Shown: positions 34,433 to 44,445, numbered from the stretch's first letter. The stretch is DNA of 64,000 nucleotides from an uncultured Eubacteriales bacterium (GCA_934552855.1 CAKTEU010000001.1:62001-126000), one strand, 5' to 3'. Numbers and translations are program-made. Notes: generated by a model from the letters alone, not told the origin.

Positions 34433-37228
34433 TTACCTTGAAAGATAGCTTTCGATTCCGTCGCTTATTGCTGCGGCGATTTTGTCGCGGTTGCCCGAAT
34501 CAAGAAGAAGGCGGCATTCGGTTTCGTTTGTGATGAATGCGGTTTCAATAAGAACACTCGGACATTCTTCAAGCCTTGTTACGCTGAACGGATTGTAAAG
34601 CGTTCCGATTGCGCAGGAAGAACGCCTTTCACTGTTTGAAGCATAAAAATCATTTTGAAAAAGCGACTTCATTTTTTCATAAATTGCGTTTGCAAGCGGC
34701 TGAGAGAACGGGCGGTAATAATAAACCGACGTTCCGTATTTTGAAGTGTTGACCGATGCGTTGCAGTGAATGCTGACAAAAAGTTCGGCGTTGTTCCGCC
34801 TTGCATAGGTCTTTCTTTCTTCAAGCGTTATATCATTGTCTCCGGTTCGTGTCATAAGTACCCTTGCGCCCCGTTTTTCAAGCTCGTTTTTTGTTGCAAC
34901 GGCAAGGGCAAAATTCATTCTGCTTTCATAAGCGGAACCGGAAAGACCCGTTGCACCGACATCAGAGCCGCCGTGACCCGGATCAAGAACAACAACCGTT
35001 CCCGAAAGGGATTTCGGTTTGCCTTTGAGTGTAAGGACAAGCTTTCCGCTGTTGTCACGGGTAATGCTGTAACCGTAGTACCTTCCTTCTCCCTTGAGTT
35101 CAAGAGTAAGGCTGACTGTGTTCTGGGTCGAATCCGCACTCCACGAAGCGGCCGAAACAATATTGCTTTTTGATGTGTCAACACTTCCGCTTGCCGATGA
35201 AGTGTAATAAAAGGTGAACTGAATATACCTTGCGGTGAAAGAATTGATGTTATATTTTTTTGAATTTGCCGAATAGTACGCCTGTGGGCCGAAACTGAAC
35301 GAATAAGGAACTTCCCAGTTCATTGAAAGCTTCACTTCAAGGTCACCGTTATTTTCATTGCAGGAAGCAACACTTATTCGGTTTTCGCCCTGATTGACAT
35401 AAGAAACAAGGCGAACGTCCTTTGTCAGAACCCGTCTTCCGGAAGCGAGGGAATAAAAATCTCTTGTGATACCCTCTTCACTGTCGTAAAGCTGACTTTG
35501 ACCCGTAACGTAATCAATCGTGCCTTTAACAAGCGGAGTATAGTAAGGAACGAAGCTGTCATCGTTGGTTGCCGGCGGCCATGTGTCGGCGTAATCTGAC
35601 GTGACAACGCACATTTGATTGCCGGTGTACGGCTGAGCGGTGGTACTCTGTGAAAAAGCATTGCCGTTTTCGGAAACTTGAGTTTCTTCTTGCGATGTTC
35701 CGACATTGTTTCCGATTGTTACCCGGTTATGCTTTTTTGTTGTTGATTCTCCAATCGGAGTTGAAACTTCAACTTCGCCGCCCTCGGCATAGATTACGGA
35801 CGGACCCTCTTTTGTATAGGTCTTGTCCTTATATGATGCGGTAACAATCAGCTTTCCGAGCGATTCGATTTCAATTTTGCTTTTCGGTGCGGAAAAATCG
35901 AAAATATAATCGCAATAGCCTTCCTTTTCTTTTGTTGTTTTTTTCGGTTCGATACGGACGGTTCCGGCCTTGATTTCAACGTCCGCTCCGGCGGCGGCAG
36001 TCACGGTAAGCTTAAGCTTTTTTCCGGAAGAAGCATAAATAACCGAAGCGGGCTTGATTTCACGAATAACTTCATCTTTAAAATCAACGGTTACGCAATA
36101 CTTGATTTCCTTTGAACATTGAGAAAACAAAAAGGTATTTTTTCCGTTTTTGAGCGAAAGATCAACCGTTACCGTTCCGTCATTTGAAGGTTCAATCTCC
36201 TCGCCGTCAAGGAAAAACGGAAAAAGATTTGAGCCTCTGAGTATCAAACTGATTTTGTGTTCACTTGTCACAACCATATCGCCTTTTGAATAACCGTCAA
36301 CGGAAAACGAAGCAAAAGCAAGTGTTTTGTCAATTCCGACCGAAAGGTACTCTTTTACGGCCGAAAAACAATTTTGAGTGTCGTTTTGAACATCGCCGAG
36401 ATTCAAAAACAGCCGTGATTTTACGGAAGAAAAGTTTTCTGAAAGAACTGTATTTTCAAGCGGCGTGGCGGCACTTTTCCTTTTTCCGGCTTCATCCGCA
36501 CGGATTCCGGCGCAAATTCTTATTCCGTTTTTTGTGCAGAACTCGTCTGCCTTTTCCAAAAACGCTTCGTTTTCGCTTTTAGTTTTTCCGTTCATTACAA
36601 TCAAAAATGAATCCGGCTTTTTTTCTCCGAATTTCAATTTTTCAAAATCATTAAATCCGAACGGAATTTCAAGAAAAATCTTTTTCTCCTCAAAAAATTC
36701 TTTTGCGGTTTCAGAATAAATTAAAAGCTGCTGCGTCGTAAAGTTCTTTGTTCCGGAAAGAACAATTCCATCAACGCTTTCAAGCCGCTTGATTGCCTCA
36801 TAATCAAGATTTTCATTTGAAAGGTCAAGTTCAAGAAAGGTTTGCTTTTTATCGTTTTTAAGCTTTGAAAGGAAAGCTGAAAACGCCTGTTCTTCGCTTT
36901 GCGAAAAACTTTTTCCGGAAGCCGAAAATGCCTTTGTTTTGATAAAAACACGGCCGAAAACAGAAGAAGAAAGATAGTTATAGCTGTCCTCTCCCGCTTC
37001 ATCCTCTTCGGCGGAATCGGCAAAGAGCGAAAAATCTTTGCCTTCAATGATTCTTACCGCATTGGGCATTGATTTTGCTTTTTGCTTTTTAACGCTTTCA
37101 TAAGTTGTTGTATTATTTACATCCTCCGTTGCCGCATTTTTATCCGAAAGGTATTTCACGGAGAAAATTCCGCTGAGAAGAAGTACGGCAGCGCAGACGA
37201 TTATTATTGCAATGTTGCTTTTTTTCAT
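34433..37228 (-). CDS. Surface-anchored N-acetylmuramoyl-L-alanine amidase
   Basis: A 931-aa protein. An N-terminal signal/anchor helix (about 6-27) is followed by a large non-catalytic region (TIM-barrel-like part to about residue 330, then beta-rich Ig-like parts and a Ser/Thr-rich linker near 500-540). An Amidase_3 domain sits at the C-terminus (about 745-931) with VVLDPGHGGSD, the Glu of YESRMNFA, SIHCNAS and LIETAFITNETE. It would cleave the MurNAc to L-Ala bond in peptidoglycan. It may share a transcript with the GHL10 lipoprotein upstream (56-base gap), although a TATAAT-like box is also present there. Confidence 0.92.
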   Translation of the reverse strand: MKKSNIAIIIVCAAVLLLSGIFSVKYLSDKNAATEDVNNTTTYESVKKQKAKSMPNAVRIIEGKDFSLFADSAEEDEAGEDSYNYLSSSVFGRVFIKTKAFSASGKSFSQSEEQAFSAFLSKLKNDKKQTFLELDLSNENLDYEAIKRLESVDGIVLSGTKNFTTQQLLIYSETAKEFFEEKKIFLEIPFGFNDFEKLKFGEKKPDSFLIVMNGKTKSENEAFLEKADEFCTKNGIRICAGIRADEAGKRKSAATPLENTVLSENFSSVKSRLFLNLGDVQNDTQNCFSAVKEYLSVGIDKTLAFASFSVDGYSKGDMVVTSEHKISLILRGSNLFPFFLDGEEIEPSNDGTVTVDLSLKNGKNTFLFSQCSKEIKYCVTVDFKDEVIREIKPASVIYASSGKKLKLTVTAAAGADVEIKAGTVRIEPKKTTKEKEGYCDYIFDFSAPKSKIEIESLGKLIVTASYKDKTYTKEGPSVIYAEGGEVEVSTPIGESTTKKHNRVTIGNNVGTSQEETQVSENGNAFSQSTTAQPYTGNQMCVVTSDYADTWPPATNDDSFVPYYTPLVKGTIDYVTGQSQLYDSEEGITRDFYSLASGRRVLTKDVRLVSYVNQGENRISVASCNENNGDLEVKLSMNWEVPYSFSFGPQAYYSANSKKYNINSFTARYIQFTFYYTSSASGSVDTSKSNIVSAASWSADSTQNTVSLTLELKGEGRYYGYSITRDNSGKLVLTLKGKPKSLSGTVVVLDPGHGGSDVGATGLSGSAYESRMNFALAVATKNELEKRGARVLMTRTGDNDITLEERKTYARRNNAELFVSIHCNASVNTSKYGTSVYYYRPFSQPLANAIYEKMKSLFQNDFYASNSERRSSCAIGTLYNPFSVTRLEECPSVLIETAFITNETECRLLLDSGNRDKIAAAISDGIESYLSR

Positions 37229-37284
37229 TGTTTTAAAAATCCTCTTTATATGGTCTTTCCGAATAATCGGCGATTAATTATTAA

Positions 37285-38520
37285 TTATATCACACTTTCA
37301 AGACTTTTTAACTCATTCGCAAGAAGTTTTTCATTAAAATTTACAAATTGCAGAGAATAAAGACAAAAGCCGCCATAATCTTGACTTCTCAGAAATTCAA
37401 CTTGCCTTGCAATTATTCTCTCTTCGGTTATCCATTCGTCTTTTCCGCTCTCTCCGGCGTTTAAATCTTCTTTTCCAACCTTATAAAGTGCAAGTCCGGC
37501 ACCAAGTGTCACATTTTTATTCGTTACGATTTTTCGCCAGCTTTCTGCGCAGTCTTCAAAAGGAAGAAATTTATTGTCGAAACCAAAATATATTTGCGGA
37601 ATTAAAAGGTCACAATACCCTTCTTCGCTTCCCCACTTTTCAACATCGGCAAAACAAACGTTTCGGTTTTTTTCAATATTACCGCCGGGACTTATGCTGA
37701 AAATTTTTTCTTTTGAGTTTTTTTTAACTTCAAGATAAATTCCTCTTACAAGAGCATTCACGTTTTCCCTTCGCCAATCGGAAAGTGAAAGCGTTCCGCC
37801 GTTTTGCCGGTATTCTTCAAACTGCACTTTGTCAATTTTTTCGTTTGTTGTCGGATAAAAATAATCGTCTATATGTATTCCGTCAACGTCATAATTCAAA
37901 AGTATTTCACGAACGCCCAAAATGACAAGTTTTTGCGCTTTAAGCGAAGCCGGAGAAAAAAACAGTCCTTCGGAAAGCGACACAACATCCGGAAACGAAA
38001 GTGTTTTTCCGGGGCTACTTTTGCAAAGTTCTTCACCGCTTTTTTCTTTCTGAAGTATCCGATACGGATTTATCCACGCATGAACGGAAATTGCATGTTT
38101 TTTTGCTTCTTTTATTGTTACTTTCAAAAAATCAAAGGGTAGCCTTTCGCCCTGCTTTTTGACAACGCAGTTTGAAGAAGGAAAAAATTTGCTTTCATAA
38201 ATTGCGTCCGCAAACGGTCTGACCTGAACAAAAAGGCAATTGACCGAAAGCCTTTTGAGCGATTCAAACCGTTCGTCCAGGAAGGAAGAAAACTCTTCCT
38301 GCGTGCTTTTCGGTGCGTTTTTAAGCTCAAGATATGAAAACCAGACTCCCCTCACTTCTTTTGAAATGTCAAGAAAGTTATTATCGTCAAGGTTGTTTGC
38401 AATGCCTTCATCACCTAAAGAAACTGTTTCGTTGTTCATCCAATCGGAATTATTACACGAGCAAAGCAACAAAAGAAAAGCAAACGCAATCACGGCCGCT
38501 GCAATTTTTTTATGTTTCAT
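37285..38520 (-). CDS. GHL10-family glycosidase-like lipoprotein
   Basis: A 411-aa lipoprotein (signal LLLLCSC, probable lipid-modified Cys at residue 22) of the GHL10/DUF187 family. The TIM-barrel start reads EVRGVWFSYLEL and later motifs include QVRPFADAIYES, HAWINPYRI, DGIHIDDYFYPT and LIPQIYFGF. Relatives such as B. subtilis YngK are thought to act on cell-wall or surface glycans, but activity is not established. Its neighbour, a cell-wall amidase, supports an envelope role. Confidence 0.87.
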   Translation of the reverse strand: MKHKKIAAAVIAFAFLLLLCSCNNSDWMNNETVSLGDEGIANNLDDNNFLDISKEVRGVWFSYLELKNAPKSTQEEFSSFLDERFESLKRLSVNCLFVQVRPFADAIYESKFFPSSNCVVKKQGERLPFDFLKVTIKEAKKHAISVHAWINPYRILQKEKSGEELCKSSPGKTLSFPDVVSLSEGLFFSPASLKAQKLVILGVREILLNYDVDGIHIDDYFYPTTNEKIDKVQFEEYRQNGGTLSLSDWRRENVNALVRGIYLEVKKNSKEKIFSISPGGNIEKNRNVCFADVEKWGSEEGYCDLLIPQIYFGFDNKFLPFEDCAESWRKIVTNKNVTLGAGLALYKVGKEDLNAGESGKDEWITEERIIARQVEFLRSQDYGGFCLYSLQFVNFNEKLLANELKSLESVI

Positions 38521-38607
38521 AAAGTCTCCTTAAATGGCCGCCGATCAACTTATAGGCTCAAATTCTTACGGTATATTATGTTGAGCTTTCAATTAACCGG
38601 CGGTTAC

Positions 38608-38636
38608 TTGACAACAGAGTCAAAAAATAATAAAAT
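38608..38636 (+). promoter_or_regulatory. Promoter of the zinc-ribbon/DUF1294 pair
   Basis: TTGACA, a 17-nt spacer, TAAAAT, about 30 bases before the start codon. A 13-bp palindrome TAACCGGCGGTTA (38594-38606) sits directly upstream of the -35 box. Confidence 0.7.
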
Positions 38637-38666
38637 ACATATGATCATTTTTCGGAGGTTAAAAAT

Positions 38667-38948
38667 ATGGCGATAAGAACACAGGAAAAGCTCATCACAA
38701 AAAAGCACGGCAATTCAAACATTGTTGTTTGTCCGGAATGCAAAAAAGAGGTCTCGTTTGCCCTTTTTGAAAACATTGACATTTCTCCGATTGCCGCACT
38801 GCTCAAAAAGAACGGTTCAAACTGTTTTGCCGTTTGCCCGAATTGCGCAAAAATCTTTTCCGTGAATGAAAACTATATTCACGAAAAAGAGCGTGGAACA
38901 ACCTGCGCAATGACCCAAAGTGACCTTTCATTATGGATGAACAAATAA
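38667..38948 (+). CDS. Small zinc-ribbon protein
   Basis: A 93-aa protein with two CxxC knuckles (CPEC at about 24-27 and CPNC at about 57-60), separated by a hydrophobic stretch, which together would bind one zinc. The family was not recognised. The ribosome site is CGGAGG. It overlaps the DUF1294 gene by 16 bases. Confidence 0.8.
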   Translation: MAIRTQEKLITKKHGNSNIVVCPECKKEVSFALFENIDISPIAALLKKNGSNCFAVCPNCAKIFSVNENYIHEKERGTTCAMTQSDLSLWMNK

Positions 38949-39250
38949 TTAGTCCCCGTCTTCTTGCAATCGTCATATATTTTTCTGCTGTTTCGCTTGT
39001 TTCGGTTTTGCTTACTGTTGCCGACAAATACAACGCAAAACGCAACCGCCGCCGAGTGAGTGAAAAAGCGCTTTTTCTTTCTGCAATTTTCGGCGGAAGC
39101 TTTTTTGAATACCTCACAATGAAAGCAATACGCCATAAAACGCTGCACAAACGCTTTATGATAGGCCTTCCGGTAATTTTTGTTTTGCAAATTGCATTGC
39201 TTGTTTTTCTTTATCTTCGTTTTGTTAAAACAGGCATCATTACAATATAA
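38933..39250 (+). CDS. DUF1294 membrane protein
   Basis: A 105-aa protein with an N-terminal hydrophobic segment (about 8-27), a basic loop (KYNAKRNRRRVSEK) and two further hydrophobic stretches. The DUF1294 motif FLSAIFGGSF...RHKTLHKRF is clear. The function of the family is unknown. Last gene of a two-gene unit, followed by a strong terminator. Confidence 0.88.
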   Translation: MDEQIISPRLLAIVIYFSAVSLVSVLLTVADKYNAKRNRRRVSEKALFLSAIFGGSFFEYLTMKAIRHKTLHKRFMIGLPVIFVLQIALLVFLYLRFVKTGIITI

Positions 39251-39251
39251 A

Positions 39252-39288
39252 TAAATTAACCGCTGTTTTTTTCAGCGGTTAATTTTTA
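39252..39288. terminator. Bidirectional terminator
   Basis: Stem AAATTAACCGCTG (39253-39265) and CAGCGGTTAATTT with T and A runs on opposite strands. It ends both DUF1294 and the converging DUF3794 gene. Confidence 0.85.
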
Positions 39289-39292
39289 TTTA

Positions 39293-40825
39293 TCAGCCGC
39301 AGGGAATCATCAGCATTTTATCTTCCGTCATCACATCGGAAGAAAGCTCGTTTTCTTCTGAAATTGCTTTGAGTGTTGAACCGTAACGTTTTGCAATATC
39401 CCAAAGCTTCTCGCCTTTTTTCGAGTAATAAATTATAAGGGCGAAGTTTTCACTTCTCTTTTCGCTTTCGTTTTTTGTTGCCGACATACAAACACACTTT
39501 TGCTCGGCCGAAAAAACATCAAAGCTGCCTTTGACCGAAAACGAAAGCTCAATTTTTTCGCCGCCGAGAGCCGCACCTTCCGTTTTTTCAATTGTAACAA
39601 ACGGTTCGCAATTTATTTTTTCAACCTTTTCCCGAACTCTTTTCTCGGTGGTAAATTCAAAATTCTTTTCGGCGTACTGAATACTTCCGTCACCGTCAAC
39701 AAAAATCATACCGACAAGGATTGTAATATGAAGTTCAAGCTTATCGCCGTTTGCGCCCACCGTGCAGGAACTTTTTATGCTCCTTGCGTCAATTATGCTT
39801 TTTGCGCTTTGACCGGAAAGTTCCATTGTTTTTTTGAGTGTTTCATCAACCTCAAACGTGCAAAGCTTTTTGTTAAATTCAGCAAACGAATATTCACCCT
39901 TGAGTGCACAGCAGGTTGAATAGCAATCGGTAACAACATTAATTTTTTCTTCCTGCGTTGCGGTTACGAATGCACAAATTTTTGCGGCAATTTCAAGAAG
40001 ACGGTTGCTTCCGGATGAATCGGAACGCGGCTGAAGACTAAGCGAACGTACCGAAAGCGAAAGAGAACATTCGGATTCTTCCGTAACATCCGGAAGTTCG
40101 ATAATCTGACTTATCGGCATTGAATGGCGGAACGTTTCGGTTTTTCCGTCGGAGGAATCGGCGCAATATACAACTTCGGTCACAAAATCACCTTTGATGA
40201 GAAGCTTTCCGCTCACCGCTTTTGCCGATTCAAGCACTGCAAAAGAATCGCTTCTTATAATTTTTCCTATCGGTTCCATATCCTGCAAAAGCGATGCGGT
40301 TTCCGACATATCAAAGCATTTTTCGCCGACTGCGATTACGTTTGAAACCTCGGCCTCTTCACGAAGTGTTTGTGCGCCGGATTGCTCAATTTGAGAAACG
40401 ACCCTTGTTTTTTCAAGGCAATAGCCTTTGAAAACCACAGAAACGCTTCCGTTCACCGAAAAACGCCTTTGGCTCGCCGCACGGCAATTGATATATTCTG
40501 TATCGCAATTGCAGGTGAGAACCGCATCCTCCGGAAGATCTTTCAAATCGCAAGTTTTTGAAAGATCGCTTTTTTGCTCATAGCAATCAATTTTTTCGTC
40601 TGCACCGACATAGACAAGACGAATTATGATTTCGCCCGAAGCGGTTGCCGTTTCGCCTGTCCGACGAAGCGAGTTGACCGAAGCGGAAACGTTGCATTTC
40701 AAAATCCGCTTGATGTCCGAACAGTAATCCGGCAAATTCAGCTCAAAATCCACGCTTTGCTCCACTGCCGATGAAAAGGCGCATTTCAATGCGGAAAGTT
40801 CTTCTTTTTTGAATTCAAAGTTCAT
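39293..40825 (-). CDS. DUF3794 and LysM domain protein (spore-envelope type)
   Basis: A 510-aa protein with repeated DUF3794 modules through about residue 450 and a C-terminal LysM domain (YSKKGEKLWDIAKRYGS...MLMIPCG). Proteins of this composition are common in spore-forming Clostridia and resemble SpoVID/SafA-type spore coat morphogens. No signal peptide is present, consistent with a mother-cell location. The start MNFEFKKEE follows AAAAGGAGATG. Confidence 0.85.
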   Translation of the reverse strand: MNFEFKKEELSALKCAFSSAVEQSVDFELNLPDYCSDIKRILKCNVSASVNSLRRTGETATASGEIIIRLVYVGADEKIDCYEQKSDLSKTCDLKDLPEDAVLTCNCDTEYINCRAASQRRFSVNGSVSVVFKGYCLEKTRVVSQIEQSGAQTLREEAEVSNVIAVGEKCFDMSETASLLQDMEPIGKIIRSDSFAVLESAKAVSGKLLIKGDFVTEVVYCADSSDGKTETFRHSMPISQIIELPDVTEESECSLSLSVRSLSLQPRSDSSGSNRLLEIAAKICAFVTATQEEKINVVTDCYSTCCALKGEYSFAEFNKKLCTFEVDETLKKTMELSGQSAKSIIDARSIKSSCTVGANGDKLELHITILVGMIFVDGDGSIQYAEKNFEFTTEKRVREKVEKINCEPFVTIEKTEGAALGGEKIELSFSVKGSFDVFSAEQKCVCMSATKNESEKRSENFALIIYYSKKGEKLWDIAKRYGSTLKAISEENELSSDVMTEDKMLMIPCG

Positions 40826-40907
40826 ATCGACATCTCCTTTTGCCGTCCCTTGAACGGCACTTTTTTTCATGATAAAGTTTATTCAAAAGAGCTGTCGGAT
40901 ATGACCG

Positions 40908-40945
40908 GAGAAAAAAAACAAGGCTGCGACACTAAAGCGCAGCCC
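40908..40945 (-). terminator. Terminator after the DUF711 gene
   Basis: Stem GGCTGCG / CGCAGCC with a T run on the minus strand, 14 bases past the stop codon. Confidence 0.75.
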
Positions 40946-40958
40946 GAAAAAAGTTTTT

Positions 40959-42320
40959 TCAGTTTTTAAGCGAATGCATAGGCGCAGGGATTCTTCCGCC
41001 CCTTGCAATAAAACCGTCCGAACCGAACGGATGAACCGGCATAACCGGTGCGGAGCCTAAAAGACCGCCGAATTCAACAATTTCGCCGACTTTTTTTCCG
41101 GGTGCAGGAATAATTCTGACGGCGGTTGTTTTGCAGTTGACAACGCCGATTGCCGCTTCGTCCGCAATAATTGCGCCGAGCGTTGAAGCCGGCGTATCGC
41201 CGGGAACGGCAATCATATCAAGACCGACGGAGCAAACGCAGGTCATTGCCTCAAGTTTGTCAAGCTTCAAAGAGCCGCACTGTGCGGCGGCAATCATACC
41301 CTCATCCTCGCTGACGGGAATAAATGCACCTGAAAGTCCGCCAACGTGATTGCTTGCCATTACGCCGCCTTTTTTAACGGCATCGTTAAGAAGAGCAAGT
41401 GCGGCGGTTGTTCCGTGTGTTCCGCAGCTTTCAAGACCCATTTCTTCAAGTATCCTTGCAACGGAGTCGCCTTTTTCCGGCGTTGGAGCAAGCGAAAGGT
41501 CAACAATTCCGAACGGAACGCCGAGCCTTTCGGAAGCCTCTTTTGCAACAAGCTGACCCATGCGTGTGATTTTGAAAGCGGTTTTTTTGATTGTTTCGGC
41601 AACAACGTCAAACGGTTCGCCCTTGCAGCTTTGAAGTGCATGAAAAACAACGCCCGGGCCGCTGACACCGACATTGATTACACATTCGGGTTCGCCAACA
41701 CCGTGGAAAGCACCCGCCATAAACGGGTTATCTTCAACCGCATTGGCAAAAACAACAAGCTTTGCGCAGCCGAAGCCGCCGGTATCCGACGTTCTTTCAG
41801 CGGTTTTTTTGATTATGTCACCCATGAGTGAAACCGCATCCATGTTGATTCCGGATTTTGTTGAAGCAACGCAAACGCTTGAACAAACACGTTCCGTCAC
41901 CGCAAGTGCTTCCGGAATTGAATTGATAAGTTTCAAGTCGCTTTCGGTGAAACCTTTGTTAACAAGGGCGGAAAAGCCGCCGATGAAATTTACGCCGCAT
42001 TTTTTTGCTGCCTTGTCAAGCGCAGCGGCAAGAGGCACATAGCTTTCGGCCTTGCACGCCGCAGCAACAAGGGCAATCGGTGTTACGGAAATTCGTTTGT
42101 TAACAATCGGGATTCCGAACTCCCGTTCAATCTGTTCGCCTGTTTCAACAAGCTTTTCGGCCTTTTTGCAGATTTTGTCATATATTTTTTTTGCGCACTT
42201 TTCAATGTCTTCATCGGCACAGTCAAGAAGCGAGATTCCCATTGTTATGGTTCTCACGTCAAGGTGCTGGTTGTCAATCATGTCAAGAGTGCTGATTATG
42301 TCTTTGGGATTATAAAGCAT
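40959..42320 (-). CDS. DUF711 (UPF0210, PFL family) protein
   Basis: A 453-aa protein of the UPF0210 family with a pattern unlike any metabolic enzyme I can name: IRTITMGISLLDC near the N-terminus, a Gly-rich middle (VGVSGPGVVFHAL) and GVVNCKTTAVRIIPAPGK late. It resembles pyruvate-formate-lyase-like folds by name only; the biochemical role is unknown. It is usually paired with a small ACT-domain protein, as here (11-base gap). Confidence 0.9.
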   Translation of the reverse strand: MLYNPKDIISTLDMIDNQHLDVRTITMGISLLDCADEDIEKCAKKIYDKICKKAEKLVETGEQIEREFGIPIVNKRISVTPIALVAAACKAESYVPLAAALDKAAKKCGVNFIGGFSALVNKGFTESDLKLINSIPEALAVTERVCSSVCVASTKSGINMDAVSLMGDIIKKTAERTSDTGGFGCAKLVVFANAVEDNPFMAGAFHGVGEPECVINVGVSGPGVVFHALQSCKGEPFDVVAETIKKTAFKITRMGQLVAKEASERLGVPFGIVDLSLAPTPEKGDSVARILEEMGLESCGTHGTTAALALLNDAVKKGGVMASNHVGGLSGAFIPVSEDEGMIAAAQCGSLKLDKLEAMTCVCSVGLDMIAVPGDTPASTLGAIIADEAAIGVVNCKTTAVRIIPAPGKKVGEIVEFGGLLGSAPVMPVHPFGSDGFIARGGRIPAPMHSLKN

Positions 42321-42331
42321 GGCAATACCTC

Positions 42332-42601
42332 TTAAACTCTGTGCATGAGCGTAAAAATATCTTCACGCTGAGTATGAATAACAAGACCCATCTTTTTTCC
42401 GAGTTCTTCAAGGTCTGCGGCAAGCTCTGCAACGCCTTTTTTTGATTTTGCGGTTTCAACAAGCATTGTCATTGTGAAAAACTCTTCCATAACGGTCTGA
42501 CTGATATCAAGAATATTAACGTCATTTTCGCTGAGAAGGGTGCAAACGGCAGCGATAATTCCCGTTGTGTCCTTGCCCGAAACGGTTACGATTGCTTTCA
42601 T
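42332..42601 (-). CDS. ACT-domain protein (UPF0237)
   Basis: An 89-aa stand-alone ACT domain (MKAIVTVSGKDTTGIIAAVC) that probably binds an amino acid or related ligand. The gene pair with DUF711 is widespread in Firmicutes and suggests a regulatory partner. It is the first gene of the pair. Confidence 0.92.
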   Translation of the reverse strand: MKAIVTVSGKDTTGIIAAVCTLLSENDVNILDISQTVMEEFFTMTMLVETAKSKKGVAELAADLEELGKKMGLVIHTQREDIFTLMHRV

Positions 42602-42634
42602 AGGTTCAAACCTCTTTCATAAGTAGTTTTGTTT

Positions 42635-42663
42635 ATTATACTTTAAATCGTTAAAAAGGTCAA
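42635..42663 (-). promoter_or_regulatory. Promoter of the ACT/DUF711 pair
   Basis: Minus strand TTGACC, a 17-nt spacer, TATAAT, 34 bases before the ACT gene. Confidence 0.7.
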
Positions 42664-42807
42664 TAACAAGAACGAAAGCCGAAAGCAGCAAACTGAATAA
42701 TAATTTTCCGCTTTTTTTGACTTTTTTTGATTTTTCCGTTCACAAAAAAGGTTTTTCGTGTATAATATTGTTTGAAAAAACAAATCGACAAATATAAGGG
42801 TGATTTT

Positions 42808-44343
42808 ATGTTTTCAAAAGTGAACAGTGCCGGGTTATTCGGGCTTAAGACCTATTCGGTCGGCGTTGAAGCGTCAATCGAAAGTCTCGGTCTGCCGAAG
42901 TTTGAAATTGTCGGCCTTCCGGATGCCGCTGTTTCCGAATCGAGGGACAGAGTGCGTGCAGCAATGAAAAACAGCCGTTTTGATTTTCCCGTCGGAAGAA
43001 TCACCGTCAACCTCTCCCCCGCCGACAAGAAAAAGGAAGGTCCGATGTATGACGTTCCGATTCTTATTGCGCTTCTCATCGCTTCGGGTCAGCTTTCGGC
43101 AGACGTTTCAAAATGCTGTTTTTTCGGCGAGCTTTCACTTTCCGGCCGAGTCAACAAGGTCACCGGTGCGCTTCCGCTTGCCATTCACGCAAGAGACAGC
43201 GGTTTCACAGAGCTTTTTGTTCCGCTTGAAAACGCAAGCGAATGCTTTGTTGTTGACAAGGTGAACATCTATCCCGTCAAAGACGTAAAATCACTCGTTG
43301 CCCACCTCAAGGGCACACAAAAAATCAAAAAAATCGACAAGAATTTTTACGGCGAATACGAATACCCGAAAGAATATATGTTTGATTTTGCAGACGTTAA
43401 AGGTCAATACCAAGTCAAGCGTGCGCTTGAAATTGCGGCTGCCGGCGGACACAACACACTAATGATCGGCCCTCCGGGTTCGGGAAAAAGTATGCTTGCA
43501 AAACGTATTCCGTCGATTCTTCCGGACATGACATTTGAAGAAAGCCTTGAAACCACAAAAATTTACTCAATAGCCGGTGCGCTTGCCGACAACATTTCGC
43601 TGATAAAGTCCCGTCCGTTCAGGTCTCCGCACCACACGATTTCGGCCGCAGGGCTTTCCGGCGGAGGAAGAGTTCCGAGACCGGGCGAACTTAGTCTTGC
43701 CCACCACGGCGTTCTTTTTCTTGACGAACTTCCGGAATTTCCCCGTGTTTCGATGGAGGTACTTCGTCAGCCAATGGAGGATGGCCAAATCACAATTTCA
43801 CGTGTTTCCGGAACGCTTACATATCCGTGCGAGGTCATGCTCGTTTGTGCGATGAACCCGTGTCCCTGCGGCTTTTACGGCCACCCGACAAAAAAATGCA
43901 CCTGTCCTAAAGGCGCACCGGCGAAGTACCTTGCAAAGGTGAGCGGACCGCTGCTTGACAGGCTCGACATTCACATTGAAGTTCCGCAGGTGGACTTCAA
44001 AAAGCTCTCGGACGACACGCTCGCCGAAAGTTCTGCGGAAATCAAAAAGCGTGTCAACGCCGCAAGAAAAATTCAGCAGCAGCGGCTTCAAGGCACGGGC
44101 GTTTCCTGCAACGGAAAAATGACGCCTGCACTGACAAGAAAGTTTTGCGTTATTGACGATAAAACAAAAAATATGCTTGAAAAAAGCTTTGAAGCACTTG
44201 GCCTTTCCGCAAGAGCGTACGACAAAATTCTTCGTGTTGCAAGAACGATTGCCGACCTTGACGGCAGTGCAAACATCACGCTTGACCATGTTACCGAAGC
44301 GGTTCAATACAGAAGCCTTGACAGGAAGTTCTGGAGGGAATGA
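42808..44343 (+). CDS. YifB/ComM-family AAA+ protein (magnesium chelatase-like)
   Basis: A 511-aa helicase-like AAA+ protein. The N-terminal ChlI-like domain (SVGVEASIESLGLP...LPDAAVSESRDRVRAA) is followed by the ATPase core with Walker A GPPGSGKSM, Walker B FLDELPEF and the zinc-like cluster CAMNPCPCGFYG...CTC. The C-terminal part has the arginine-rich helical bundle. ComM promotes branch migration in transformation; the role in Clostridia is not settled. The start is the ATG with AAGGGTG; a TTG 36 bases upstream is less likely. Confidence 0.92.
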   Translation: MFSKVNSAGLFGLKTYSVGVEASIESLGLPKFEIVGLPDAAVSESRDRVRAAMKNSRFDFPVGRITVNLSPADKKKEGPMYDVPILIALLIASGQLSADVSKCCFFGELSLSGRVNKVTGALPLAIHARDSGFTELFVPLENASECFVVDKVNIYPVKDVKSLVAHLKGTQKIKKIDKNFYGEYEYPKEYMFDFADVKGQYQVKRALEIAAAGGHNTLMIGPPGSGKSMLAKRIPSILPDMTFEESLETTKIYSIAGALADNISLIKSRPFRSPHHTISAAGLSGGGRVPRPGELSLAHHGVLFLDELPEFPRVSMEVLRQPMEDGQITISRVSGTLTYPCEVMLVCAMNPCPCGFYGHPTKKCTCPKGAPAKYLAKVSGPLLDRLDIHIEVPQVDFKKLSDDTLAESSAEIKKRVNAARKIQQQRLQGTGVSCNGKMTPALTRKFCVIDDKTKNMLEKSFEALGLSARAYDKILRVARTIADLDGSANITLDHVTEAVQYRSLDRKFWRE

Positions 44344-44370
44344 AGCGATTTCGGCATTGACTTTACTTAT

Positions 44371-44407
44371 AAAAACCGGGAGCGAGCAATCGTTCCCGGT
44401 TTTTTTG
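44371..44407 (+). terminator. Terminator after yifB
   Basis: AAACCGGGA / TCCCGGTTT stem followed by a T run. Confidence 0.8.
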
Positions 44408-44416
44408 CGATTAGGC

Positions 44417-44445
44417 TTTACTTTTTCTGCGTTTTTGTATATAAT
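44417..44445 (+). promoter_or_regulatory. Promoter of the toxin-antitoxin pair
   Basis: TTTACT, a 17-nt spacer, TATAAT. The sequence between it and the antitoxin start contains GAATTCTTGAAATCTCAAGAA, whose TTGAAATCTCAA centre is an imperfect inverted repeat and a possible AbrB-family autoregulation site. Confidence 0.5.
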